The notes beneath the pieces were generated by a model. That model was not told the DNA's origin. It was given only the letters and a program-made list of their open reading frames with translations, and ran no database searches. A stretch of DNA of 64,000 nt from Marisimplicoccus sp038110465 (GTDB taxonomy: Bacteria; Bacteroidota; Bacteroidia; Flavobacteriales; Flavobacteriaceae): NCBI GenBank assembly GCA_038110465.1, contig JAYNJU010000001.1, positions 62,001-126,000 on the forward strand. Reading direction: 5' to 3'. The stretch's first letter is position 1; the number at the start of each line of letters is the position of its first letter. This document shows positions 33,167 to 42,100 of this stretch, in pieces. The position numbers and the translations under genes are program-made.

Positions 33167-36100
33167 ATGTCAAAAAACAACGAATTAATAACTCAAAAAA
33201 GATTCAATACTATTTCGATAGGACTTGCATCTCCAGAAGTAATTCTTGGTAACTCAAGAGGTGAAGTTTTAAAACCTGAGACTATTAATTATAGAACTCA
33301 CAAACCTGAAAGAGATGGTTTATTCTGTGAAAGAATTTTTGGTCCTGTTAAAGACTATGAGTGTGCCTGTGGTAAATATAAGAGAATTCGATATAAGGGA
33401 ATTGTTTGTGATAGATGTGGAGTTGAAGTTACAGAAAAAAAAGTCAGAAGAGACAGAGTAGGACATATTAATTTAGTTGTTCCTGTTGCTCATATTTGGT
33501 ATTTCAAATCATTACCTAACAAAATAGGTTATCTTTTAGGACTACCTTCTAAAAAACTTGATATGATAATTTATTATGAAAGATATGTTGTCATTCAACC
33601 AGGAGAAGCAAAAAATACTGAAGGAGAACCACTAAACAAAATGGACTTTTTAACTGAGGAAGAATATCTTTCAATTATGGAATCACTTCCTGCAGATAAT
33701 CAGTTTCTTGAAGACACTGATGATAGAAAGTTTATTGCAAAAATGGGAGCTGAATGTTTAATTGAGCTTTTATCAAGAATTGATCTGGAAGAGCTTTCTT
33801 ATGAGCTTAGACATAAAGCAAATAATGAAACTTCTAAACAAAGGAAAACCGAAGCTCTTAAAAGACTTCAAGTTGTAGAGTCTTTTAGAGAAGGTAATGA
33901 AAGAAAAGAAAATCTACCAGAATGGATGCTTGTAAAAGTAATTCCTGTAATTCCACCTGAACTTAGGCCATTAGTACCACTAGATGGTGGTAGATTTGCT
34001 ACTTCAGATTTAAATGATTTATATAGAAGGGTTATTATCAGAAATAATAGGCTTAAGAGATTAGTTGAAATTAAGGCTCCTGAAGTAATATTAAGAAATG
34101 AAAAAAGAATGCTTCAAGAATCAGTTGACTCACTTTTTGATAATACAAGAAAATCTTCTGCTGTTAAAACTGAGTCTAACAGACCATTAAAATCTTTATC
34201 TGATTCACTAAAAGGTAAACAAGGTAGATTTAGACAAAACCTTCTTGGTAAAAGAGTAGATTATTCAGCAAGATCAGTTATAGTAGTTGGTCCAGAATTA
34301 AAATTATATGAATGTGGACTTCCTAAAGATATGGCAGCAGAATTATACAAGCCATTTATAATTAGAAAACTTATTGAAAGAGGTATTGTAAAAACTGTAA
34401 AATCAGCCAAAAAAATTATTGACAGAAGAGAGCCAGTTGTATGGGATATTCTTGAAAATGTTCTTAAGGGTCATCCAGTATTATTAAATAGAGCTCCAAC
34501 CCTTCATAGACTTGGAATTCAAGCTTTCCAACCAAAACTTATTGAAGGAAAAGCAATTCAATTACATCCACTAACATGTACTGCTTTTAATGCTGATTTT
34601 GATGGAGATCAAATGGCAGTTCATTTGCCATTAGGACCTGAAGCTATTCTTGAGGCTCAACTTTTAATGTTAGGATCTCATAATATTTTAAACCCAGCTA
34701 ATGGATCCCCTATTACTGTCCCTTCTCAAGATATGGTATTAGGGTTATACTATATGACAAAATCAAGAATGTCATCAGAATCACTTAAACTTAAAGGTGA
34801 AGGTTCTGTATTTTTCTCTCCAGAGGAGGTGACTATGGCATATAATGAAAATAAAGTAGACCTAAATGCAATAATTAAGTGTAGAGTTAAAACTCCTGAT
34901 AATGTTGATTCCTACGAAATTGTTGAGACTACTCCCGGTAGAGTTTTCTTTAATGAGGTAGTTCCAGAAAAAGCAGGGTATTTTAATGAGGTATTAACAA
35001 AAAAGAATTTAAGAGAGATTATAGGTCAAATACTTCAACTTACTAGTGTTCCAGAAACAGCTGAATTTCTTGATAAAATTAAAGATCTTGGTTATTCATT
35101 TGCATTTAAAGGAGGTCTATCATTTAGTCTTGGAGATATTATTATTCCTCAACAAAAGCAAAATTTAATTGATGATGCTAATTCTCAAGTAGATGGTATT
35201 ATGAGTAACTATAATATGGGATTAATTACTAACAATGAAAGATATAATCAAGTAATTGATGTTTGGACATCTACTAATGCAACTCTTACTGAATTAGCTA
35301 TGAAGCAAATTAGTGAAGATAAGCAAGGATTCAATTCAGTATATATGATGTTAGATTCTGGGGCAAGAGGTTCAAAAGAACAAATAAGGCAGTTGACAGG
35401 GATGAGAGGTCTTATGGCAAAACCAAAAAAATCAAATGTTGGAGGAGGAGAGATTATTGAAAACCCAATCTTATCAAACTTTAAAGAAGGTTTATCTATT
35501 CTAGAATACTTTATTTCGACTCATGGAGCAAGAAAAGGGTTAGCAGATACTGCTTTAAAAACTGCAGATGCAGGTTATCTGACAAGAAGACTTGTTGATG
35601 TTTCTCAAGATGTTATTGTCAATGAGTTTGATTGTGGAACATTAAGAGGGATTGAAGTTACTGCATTAAAAAAGAATGAAGAGATTGTTGAAACTCTCGG
35701 TGAAAGAATTTTAGGTAGAGTAGCTCTAAATAACATAGTCGATCCTTCTTCTAATGAAGTATTATTGGAAAGTGGAAGAATAATAGACGAAGCTTCAGTT
35801 CGTAAAATTGAAAACACTTTAATATCTTCAGTTGAAGTTAGATCAGCTTTAACATGTGAAACTAAAAGAGGAATATGTGTTAATTGTTATGGTAGAAATC
35901 TTGCAACAGGTAAAGCTGTTCAGATTGGTGAAGCTGTTGGAGTTGTTGCAGCACAATCTATTGGAGAACCTGGTACGCAATTAACATTAAGAACATTCCA
36001 TGTTGGAGGTGTTGCTGGAAATATTTCAGAGGAAAACTCTTTAATTTCTAAATTTGATGGTATTGCTGAAATAGAGGATCTTAAAGTTGTAAAGACAGTT

Positions 36101-37462
36101 GACTCTTCAGGAAGTGATTCTAATATTGTAATTTCTAGAACTACAGAAATTAAGATAGTAGATTTAAAAACCAAAAATGTTTTAAGCACAAATAATATTC
36201 CTTATGGATCTTATTTAAATATTAAGAATGGACAAAAATTATCAAAAGGTGACATTATTTGTCAGTGGGATCCATTTAATGGTGTGATTGTATCTGAGTT
36301 TTCAGGAAAAATAGCTTATGAAAATATTGAAGTTGGAAAAACTTATCAAGTTGAAATTGACGAACAAACTGGATTTAAAGAAAAAGTTATTACAGAGTCA
36401 AGAGATAAAAAGTTAATTCCTACTCTTCTTATTCAAGATAAGAAAGGAGTTACATTAAGATCTTATAACTTACCTGTTGGTGCCCATATAATAGTTGATG
36501 ACAACGAATCAATAGATAAAGGTAAAATTCTTGTAAAAATTCCAAGAAGATCAGCTAAATCAGGTGATATTACAGGAGGTCTTCCTCGTGTTACTGAGTT
36601 ATTTGAGGCAAGAAATCCTTCTAATCCAGCAATTGTGTCTGAAATTGATGGTGTTGTATCATTTGGTAAGATTAAAAGAGGTAACAGAGAAATAATTGTC
36701 GAATCTAAATTTGGTGATATTAAAAAGTATCTAGTTAAACTTTCTAATCAAATATTAGTTCAAGAAAATGATTTTATAAAGGCTGGTATGCCTTTATCTG
36801 ATGGAGCAATAACACCAACTGACATTTTAAATATTAAGGGTCCTTCAGCTGTTCAACAGTATCTAGTTAATGAAGTTCAAGAAGTATATAGATTACAAGG
36901 TGTAAAAATCAATGATAAGCACTTTGAAGTTATTGTAAGACAAATGATGAGAAGAGTTAGAATAATTGATCCAGGTGACACTCTATTCTTAGAAGATCAT
37001 CTGACTTATAAAGATGATTTTATTTCTCAAAATGATAAACTTTATGGTATGAAAGTAATTGAAGAGGCAGGAGAAAGTGAAAACCTTAAAGTAGGTCAAT
37101 TAGTAACAGCAAGACAATTAAGAGATGAAAATTCTATTCTAAAAAGAGATGATAAGAAACTAGTTGAAGCAAGAGATGCAAAACCTGCAACTGCTTCAAC
37201 TGAGCTTCAGGGTATAACTAGAGCCTCACTACAAACAAAATCATTTATTTCAGCAGCTTCTTTTCAAGAAACTACTAAAGTTCTTAATGAAGCAGCTGTT
37301 AATGGTAAAAATGATATGTTAGAGGGGCTTAAAGAAAATGTCATTGTAGGTCATAAAATTCCAGCAGGAACAGGTATGAGAAAATACGATGATATTATTG
37401 TTGGTCCTAAAGATGAATATAATAGCTTGTTAATCAACAAGGAAGAAGAGCTTAATTATTAA
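33167..37462 (+). CDS. rpoC: DNA-directed RNA polymerase subunit beta'
   Basis: 1,431 residues, normal for the phylum. The N-terminal zinc-binding motif CACGKYKRIRYKGIVCDRC and the catalytic NADFDGDQMAVH with three magnesium-binding Asp are intact. The second Cys cluster is CETKRGICVNCYG, and the trigger-loop region GARGSKEQIRQLTGMRGLMAKP is present. It ends just 8 bases before idi, so read-through into idi and queD is plausible. No anomaly was seen. Confidence 0.98.
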   Translation: MSKNNELITQKRFNTISIGLASPEVILGNSRGEVLKPETINYRTHKPERDGLFCERIFGPVKDYECACGKYKRIRYKGIVCDRCGVEVTEKKVRRDRVGHINLVVPVAHIWYFKSLPNKIGYLLGLPSKKLDMIIYYERYVVIQPGEAKNTEGEPLNKMDFLTEEEYLSIMESLPADNQFLEDTDDRKFIAKMGAECLIELLSRIDLEELSYELRHKANNETSKQRKTEALKRLQVVESFREGNERKENLPEWMLVKVIPVIPPELRPLVPLDGGRFATSDLNDLYRRVIIRNNRLKRLVEIKAPEVILRNEKRMLQESVDSLFDNTRKSSAVKTESNRPLKSLSDSLKGKQGRFRQNLLGKRVDYSARSVIVVGPELKLYECGLPKDMAAELYKPFIIRKLIERGIVKTVKSAKKIIDRREPVVWDILENVLKGHPVLLNRAPTLHRLGIQAFQPKLIEGKAIQLHPLTCTAFNADFDGDQMAVHLPLGPEAILEAQLLMLGSHNILNPANGSPITVPSQDMVLGLYYMTKSRMSSESLKLKGEGSVFFSPEEVTMAYNENKVDLNAIIKCRVKTPDNVDSYEIVETTPGRVFFNEVVPEKAGYFNEVLTKKNLREIIGQILQLTSVPETAEFLDKIKDLGYSFAFKGGLSFSLGDIIIPQQKQNLIDDANSQVDGIMSNYNMGLITNNERYNQVIDVWTSTNATLTELAMKQISEDKQGFNSVYMMLDSGARGSKEQIRQLTGMRGLMAKPKKSNVGGGEIIENPILSNFKEGLSILEYFISTHGARKGLADTALKTADAGYLTRRLVDVSQDVIVNEFDCGTLRGIEVTALKKNEEIVETLGERILGRVALNNIVDPSSNEVLLESGRIIDEASVRKIENTLISSVEVRSALTCETKRGICVNCYGRNLATGKAVQIGEAVGVVAAQSIGEPGTQLTLRTFHVGGVAGNISEENSLISKFDGIAEIEDLKVVKTVDSSGSDSNIVISRTTEIKIVDLKTKNVLSTNNIPYGSYLNIKNGQKLSKGDIICQWDPFNGVIVSEFSGKIAYENIEVGKTYQVEIDEQTGFKEKVITESRDKKLIPTLLIQDKKGVTLRSYNLPVGAHIIVDDNESIDKGKILVKIPRRSAKSGDITGGLPRVTELFEARNPSNPAIVSEIDGVVSFGKIKRGNREIIVESKFGDIKKYLVKLSNQILVQENDFIKAGMPLSDGAITPTDILNIKGPSAVQQYLVNEVQEVYRLQGVKINDKHFEVIVRQMMRRVRIIDPGDTLFLEDHLTYKDDFISQNDKLYGMKVIEEAGESENLKVGQLVTARQLRDENSILKRDDKKLVEARDAKPATASTELQGITRASLQTKSFISAASFQETTKVLNEAAVNGKNDMLEGLKENVIVGHKIPAGTGMRKYDDIIVGPKDEYNSLLINKEEELNY

Positions 37463-37470
37463 ATTACTTC

Positions 37471-37989
37471 ATGTCTGAAGATAATGTAATCCTAGTTGAT
37501 GAAAATGATAATCAAGTTGGGTTGATGCCAAAACTTGAAGCTCATCAAAAAGGGCTTTTACATAGAGCTTTTTCAGTTTTTATTTTCAACAAAGATTATA
37601 AACTTTTACTTCAAAAAAGAGCATTATCTAAGTATCACTCGGGTGGACTATGGGCGAATACCTGCTGTAGTCATCCAAGAGAAGATGAAGATATTTTAGA
37701 TGCTGCAAATAGAAGACTATATGAGGAAATGGGGATAAAAACATCATTAAGAAAAGTATATGACTTTATTTATAAAGCTGAACTAGATAATAATTTGATA
37801 GAGAATGAGTTTGATCATGTTTTCTATGGTCTTTATGATGGTAACCCAACTCTTAATCCAAATGAGGCATCAGATTTTAAATGGATTGATATGCATTCTT
37901 TGAATCTTGATATAAAAGATAATCCTCAAGACTACACTGTATGGTTTAAAATTGCTTTTGATTATTTTTATAAATATTTAAACAAATGA
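37471..37989 (+). CDS. idi: Isopentenyl-diphosphate delta-isomerase, type I
   Basis: A 172-residue Nudix-fold enzyme that interconverts IPP and DMAPP for isoprenoid synthesis. Type I signatures are present: HRAFSVFIFN, the catalytic Cys region WANTCCSHPR, the Nudix-like helix ANRRLYEEMGI, and the ENEFDHVF motif with the catalytic Glu and metal ligands. It is 8 bases after rpoC and overlaps queD as ATGA. This arrangement next to rpoC is probably transcriptional convenience. Confidence 0.95.
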   Translation: MSEDNVILVDENDNQVGLMPKLEAHQKGLLHRAFSVFIFNKDYKLLLQKRALSKYHSGGLWANTCCSHPREDEDILDAANRRLYEEMGIKTSLRKVYDFIYKAELDNNLIENEFDHVFYGLYDGNPTLNPNEASDFKWIDMHSLNLDIKDNPQDYTVWFKIAFDYFYKYLNK

Positions 37990-38393
37990 CTTTAACAGTT
38001 AGTAGAAAAGCACATTTTAACGCAGCACATAAATTATTCAGGCCTGATTGGTCAGATGAAAAAAACAATCAAGTTTTTGGAAAGTGTTCAAATAAAAACT
38101 TTCATGGTCATAATTATGAGCTTATAATTAGTTTAACTGGTGAGGTAGATCATGAAACAGGTTATGTTTATGATATTGGAAAATTAAAAGCAATAATAAA
38201 ATCTGAAATTGAAGATTATTTAGATCATAAAAACTTAAATCTTGATATTAAAGAATTTGAGTCAGTCAATCCTACCGCAGAAAACATTGCAATTTTAATA
38301 TATAATAGACTAATAAAATTTTTTGATAAAAGTTATTCCTTAAAGGTTACATTATTTGAAACACCAAGAAATTTTGTTGAGTATAGTGGTTAG
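37986..38393 (+). CDS. queD: 6-carboxytetrahydropterin synthase / 6-pyruvoyl-tetrahydropterin synthase family (QueD-like)
   Basis: 135 residues with the T-fold PTPS signature. The zinc-binding histidines are in FNAAHKL and FHGHNYEL, the catalytic Cys is in GKCSNKNFHGHNY, and the TPRNFVEY end carries the substrate Glu region (FET). QueD makes the 7-deazaguanine (queuosine) precursor, while eukaryote-like PTPS makes biopterin; the sequence alone cannot fully separate them. The start overlaps the idi stop by 4 bases, and the stop overlaps the convergent lipoprotein gene by 4 bases. Confidence 0.88.
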   Translation: MTLTVSRKAHFNAAHKLFRPDWSDEKNNQVFGKCSNKNFHGHNYELIISLTGEVDHETGYVYDIGKLKAIIKSEIEDYLDHKNLNLDIKEFESVNPTAENIAILIYNRLIKFFDKSYSLKVTLFETPRNFVEYSG

Positions 38394-39073
38394 TCTTGAG
38401 AGATATTCTTTAGTAACTTTCCGTATTTTGAATTCTGAACTTCTATAGATAAAGTATCGTATAGTTTTAAAAGTAATTCTTTATTAGCATCTGGGATTTG
38501 ACTAATAGCTATATATGGTGAAATTTCGTAATCTGAGTTAGTAATTGCAAAGTTTAAACTATATAAATATTTTCTTCTTATAAGATTCTCTATCTCTAAA
38601 TTAACTGAGTCAATTCTATCCTGATTATTTTCTATCTGCGCATTATAAAAAATTTCCAGTAAATCTAGGTTTTGAAAATTATATTGTCTTATTATAGATA
38701 AGTACTCATTTAATAATTCAGAGTTTTTTGATCCACTGATTTCATAACCAGAATCAAAAGTTTGAAGCCTAGAATTAATTATTATATCCCCTTTATTTCC
38801 AAAAAAGGTAATCACATCATTTAATGAGTCTCCATCATATTTATCAAGATATAGATAGAATAAATCAGGCTCTTCAATGTTTGTCTTTAATTTATAATTG
38901 CTATCACCATCAATTTTGACTGAGTCGAGAGAGATGATTAAGGAGTCTTTAAGAGTCTGAAGGTATAGCGTACCTTTTCTAAGTCCATCTATTTCTCCAG
39001 AAATGATCATTGAGTTTTTATCTGTGTTACAGCTAGTTATAAGAATTAAAAAAAGTAATAAAATCTTCTTCAT
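38390..39073 (-). CDS. DUF4369-type lipoprotein
   Basis: 227 residues with lipobox ITSC (Cys15). The mature N-terminus, MIISGEIDGLRKGTLYLQTL and the following strands, matches the beta-sandwich DUF4369 domain usually found before a thioredoxin domain in Bacteroidota TlpA-like proteins. Here the C-terminal part is helical with no CxxC, so no thioredoxin activity is expected. It lies 1 base downstream of the beta-barrel gene 39075-41267 and is probably co-expressed with it in the envelope. Function is unknown. Confidence 0.82.
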   Translation of the reverse strand: MKKILLLFLILITSCNTDKNSMIISGEIDGLRKGTLYLQTLKDSLIISLDSVKIDGDSNYKLKTNIEEPDLFYLYLDKYDGDSLNDVITFFGNKGDIIINSRLQTFDSGYEISGSKNSELLNEYLSIIRQYNFQNLDLLEIFYNAQIENNQDRIDSVNLEIENLIRRKYLYSLNFAITNSDYEISPYIAISQIPDANKELLLKLYDTLSIEVQNSKYGKLLKNISQD

Positions 39074-39074
39074 G

Positions 39075-41267
39075 TTAAATATTAATCCAATAAGTCAATT
39101 TTAAATTTATTGACCTTAAAGATGGAGTAATTGAGCTTTTTGTATAATAGTTGTCATTATAAACCAAATATAAATCAGATAATGGTGCAAAACGCCATTG
39201 TAGTCGAGAATTAATTCCTAAATTTTCAGATTGTGATGAAAATTGAATATATGTTGTCCAGAATGTTGTTTTTGAAAAAGTAAATTCAAATTTTGGACTA
39301 ATAAGCCAAATATCTCTGCTTGGATATGGCTCAGGTAATTTAATTGAATCAAAATTGAGTTTTAGTTCAGCATTAAAAACAGGTTGCCTTCTAAATGAAA
39401 ATGTGTTTTCAAAAGAAAATTTATCTCCATTAAAAAATTCTCCATAGGAAAACTTAGAGCGAGTATTAAATAAGTTCCTTCTAGGAGAATTATATTCTAT
39501 TTCATAATCTGTGTATTTATATAATCTATCAGCTTCTAATGCTATAGCTCCTTTTGTTCTTGTAGGATCGAACGAATCATATAAGTAAGTGCTTTTAATA
39601 TTTTGACGAACCCTAAACTCACTTTGATTAAGGAATTTAATTTCAAAAGTTGTAAGATTCCATTGACCTTCAAATGTATTTTCTTTGTTTGGTCTATAGA
39701 CGAAAGCTGCAAAATGAGTGAATTCATAATTTAGAATTTTTTCATTTTTTGGATAAATTCTATACTTATAGGTTGGTTGAAACTTAAAAAATCCTTTACG
39801 TCTATAATAACCTAGATCAGAGTTAAAATCATCTCCAACAAATGAAGAATTAAATCCAATGTCATGATTCCTAGAATTTTTATTTAATGATATTCCATAA
39901 GAATAATCATCATTATATTCAGATCCTGAAGTGAAAGATTTATGTATGAAACTTCTACCTCTCCAATTTCCATCACTCGAAGCAAGATTATATTCAAATC
40001 CCAAAACTCTATTATATCTATCACTTTCTTCTACAAAGTCATACTCTTTAGTATTCTCTCTATTAATTAGAAAGAAAGTATAATTAGATCTTGAAAAAAC
40101 TTTATTTCTTAATGTTAATAATGTATTGTTATTTTGTGGAACTTCTTCATTAAGATTTTCTTCAGTAAGAACGTTAAGAAAACCTATTCTTAAATTATCA
40201 TTAATCTTTCCACTTAGCCTTAACCCACTAATAATTTTGTTTTCAACAATTTCTCCATATTTATTAGTAGCTACACCTATTCTCCTTGAGAAAAAAGGCT
40301 CAGCATCCCTTGGCTGTCCAAAATCATTAAATAAATCAGAATTTTGAGTAAAAAATTGTCTTTTTTCTGGAAGTCTTGTTTCCCATTGAGTAATATTTAC
40401 TATTTGATCATCAACTTCAACTTGAGAAAAATCAGGATTTACAGTTAAATCAAGATTTAATGAATTTCCTACTGGAATTTTCAAATCAACACCATAACTA
40501 CTTTTATTATATTTTTTATTGATATCAAAATCATTTATTCCAGAAATATTTAAATATGGAATTACAGAGACTGGTTTTTTTGATTTACCAAGAGATTTTT
40601 CAAAAATTAATTCACCCATAAAAGCTAAGTTACCTATGCTTTGATTTTGAGGTATTTTAGTCCATGTTGAATGTTCTAAAGTTTGAGTATCACTTCGATA
40701 CATGTTAAATCTCCATTTTTTTGCACCATTTATAAAAAAAAGTTGATCAAAAGGAATCTTAATTTCTATTGAAAAATTATCATCATTTATTTTTGATTCA
40801 ACATCCCAAATAGCATCCCATGAAGAGTTTCTGTCAGTTCTATAATCTACATTTCCTCCTGAAACTAATACGTCACCCTTTAGTCCTAAATGATTTGTTT
40901 GAAATTGAAAAGCATTAGTTGCATCATTAAATGTATCAAAAATTAGTTGTACATAATCTGTATTAAATGTATTAAAGTCCCTTTTTAATGAGTAAACTGT
41001 AAAGTTTTTTTCTTCTGTATAAGCTTTTATAAAAAAATATAAATTTTCATCATCATATAGTGCCTTGAATTCAGTTTGTTTTAAAGCCTGTAGACTATCT
41101 GTAGGGCGCCATTGCCAAAAATTTGAACCAGAATTGGCTTTCATCCAATCCGATTCATTGTCTTCTCCGTCGATTACTATTTCAGAGTTAATATACTTAG
41201 CAGTATACTGTTGTGATAGAAGTGAACTACTTAATATTAAACTAACTAAAAGAATAATTTTTTTCAT
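39075..41267 (-). CDS. Outer-membrane DUF5916 protein with N-terminal CBM9-like domain
   Basis: A 730-residue secreted protein with a signal peptide (residues 1 to about 19, ending LLSQ). Residues about 25-220 form a carbohydrate-binding family 9-like sandwich (IDGEDNESDWMKAN, FKALYDDENLYFFIKAY, DYVQLIFDTF, FSIEIKIPFDQL). The remaining 500 residues are beta-barrel-like, starting VDLKIPVGNSLNLDLTVNPDFSQVEVDDQ, which is characteristic of DUF5916. The role in the envelope is unknown; a sugar- or lipid-related function is possible. It is transcribed from its own TACTTTTG box, divergently from the S1/P1 nuclease gene. Confidence 0.88.
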   Translation of the reverse strand: MKKIILLVSLILSSSLLSQQYTAKYINSEIVIDGEDNESDWMKANSGSNFWQWRPTDSLQALKQTEFKALYDDENLYFFIKAYTEEKNFTVYSLKRDFNTFNTDYVQLIFDTFNDATNAFQFQTNHLGLKGDVLVSGGNVDYRTDRNSSWDAIWDVESKINDDNFSIEIKIPFDQLFFINGAKKWRFNMYRSDTQTLEHSTWTKIPQNQSIGNLAFMGELIFEKSLGKSKKPVSVIPYLNISGINDFDINKKYNKSSYGVDLKIPVGNSLNLDLTVNPDFSQVEVDDQIVNITQWETRLPEKRQFFTQNSDLFNDFGQPRDAEPFFSRRIGVATNKYGEIVENKIISGLRLSGKINDNLRIGFLNVLTEENLNEEVPQNNNTLLTLRNKVFSRSNYTFFLINRENTKEYDFVEESDRYNRVLGFEYNLASSDGNWRGRSFIHKSFTSGSEYNDDYSYGISLNKNSRNHDIGFNSSFVGDDFNSDLGYYRRKGFFKFQPTYKYRIYPKNEKILNYEFTHFAAFVYRPNKENTFEGQWNLTTFEIKFLNQSEFRVRQNIKSTYLYDSFDPTRTKGAIALEADRLYKYTDYEIEYNSPRRNLFNTRSKFSYGEFFNGDKFSFENTFSFRRQPVFNAELKLNFDSIKLPEPYPSRDIWLISPKFEFTFSKTTFWTTYIQFSSQSENLGINSRLQWRFAPLSDLYLVYNDNYYTKSSITPSLRSINLKLTYWINI

Positions 41268-41283
41268 TCAATAATTTGAAGTT

Positions 41284-41291
41284 CAAAAGTA
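41284..41291 (-). promoter_or_regulatory. -7 element (TACTTTTG, minus strand) of the DUF5916 gene
   Basis: The minus strand reads TACTTTTG from 41291 to 41284, a perfect TAnnTTTG, 16 bases before the ATG at 41267. A second perfect box for the opposite direction lies 23 bases away. Confidence 0.6.
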
Positions 41292-41313
41292 GTATTTAAA
41301 ATAACTAATTGAA

Positions 41314-41321
41314 TATATTTG
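41314..41321 (+). promoter_or_regulatory. -7 element (TATATTTG) of the S1/P1 nuclease gene
   Basis: A perfect TAnnTTTG box lies 23 bases before the ATG at 41345. Because the box lies inside the longer frame that would begin at a TTG at 41309, it also supports the downstream ATG as the true start. Confidence 0.65.
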
Positions 41322-41344
41322 ACCCAAATAGTTTATTAAAGTTT

Positions 41345-42100
41345 ATGAATTTATTTATTTATATAGTACTCGGATTTTTGTCTTTATCTAATTGGGGATC
41401 CAATGGCCATAGAGTAGTTGCAGAGATTGCCTCATTTTATCTAACTAGTAATGCAAGTAATAAAATTAATGACATACTTAAAGGGGAAACTATTGTTTAT
41501 TCATCTATGTATGCTGATGATATTAAGTCTGATTCGCGTTTTTCTGAATATTATGATTGGCATTTCATCAATATGGAATTAGATCAGAACTATGAAGATA
41601 TTATTCCATCAGAAAAGGGTGATGTTTATATTGCTATTAATCGATGTATTGATATTTTAGAAAGTGATTCTGTTTCTGAAAATGAAAAAGCCTTCTACTT
41701 AAAACTATTGATTCATTTTATTGGAGATCTTCACCAACCACTTCACATTGGAAGATATGAGGATAGAGGTGCAAATAGAATAAATGTTAAATGGTTTGGT
41801 AGAAATTCTAACCTTCACAGAGTTTGGGATTCAGATATGATAAATGGGCACGGGATGAGTTATAGCGAAATTGCTTTAAATATTCCAAAACCTAATAAAT
41901 TAGAATATACTTTTAAAAGAACTGATTTAATGGATTGGGTTAACGAAATCCATGAATATACTAACCAAATTTATAAAAGTGTTACACCAGAAGAAAATTT
42001 AGGGTATGAATATCAATATAACAACTTTCAAACAGTCAGAGAACTTCTTTTAAAAGGTGGAATTAGGCTTGCAGCAGTTTTAAATTATTTATTTGATTAA
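41345..42100 (+). CDS. Secreted S1/P1-type zinc nuclease
   Basis: 251 residues from ATG 41345. A signal peptide (1-16, ending SLSN) precedes WGSNGH, so the mature protein would begin with Trp17, and Trp17 and His22 correspond to the N-terminal zinc ligands of P1 nuclease. Other ligand motifs are present: ADDIKSD, DWHFIN, HFIGDLHQPLHIG and LHRVWDSDM. Family members cleave single-stranded DNA/RNA and 3'-nucleotides outside the cytoplasm and may scavenge phosphate. A longer frame from TTG 41309 was rejected because it precedes the signal peptide and covers the promoter box. The stop overlaps htpG, on the other strand, by 12 bases. Confidence 0.92.
   Translation: MNLFIYIVLGFLSLSNWGSNGHRVVAEIASFYLTSNASNKINDILKGETIVYSSMYADDIKSDSRFSEYYDWHFINMELDQNYEDIIPSEKGDVYIAINRCIDILESDSVSENEKAFYLKLLIHFIGDLHQPLHIGRYEDRGANRINVKWFGRNSNLHRVWDSDMINGHGMSYSEIALNIPKPNKLEYTFKRTDLMDWVNEIHEYTNQIYKSVTPEENLGYEYQYNNFQTVRELLLKGGIRLAAVLNYLFD

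Noticed and set aside
41309..41344. Twelve-codon N-terminal extension of the S1/P1 nuclease from a TTG
   Set aside because: It would place extra residues before a good signal peptide and contains the TATATTTG promoter box; ATG 41345 is preferred.
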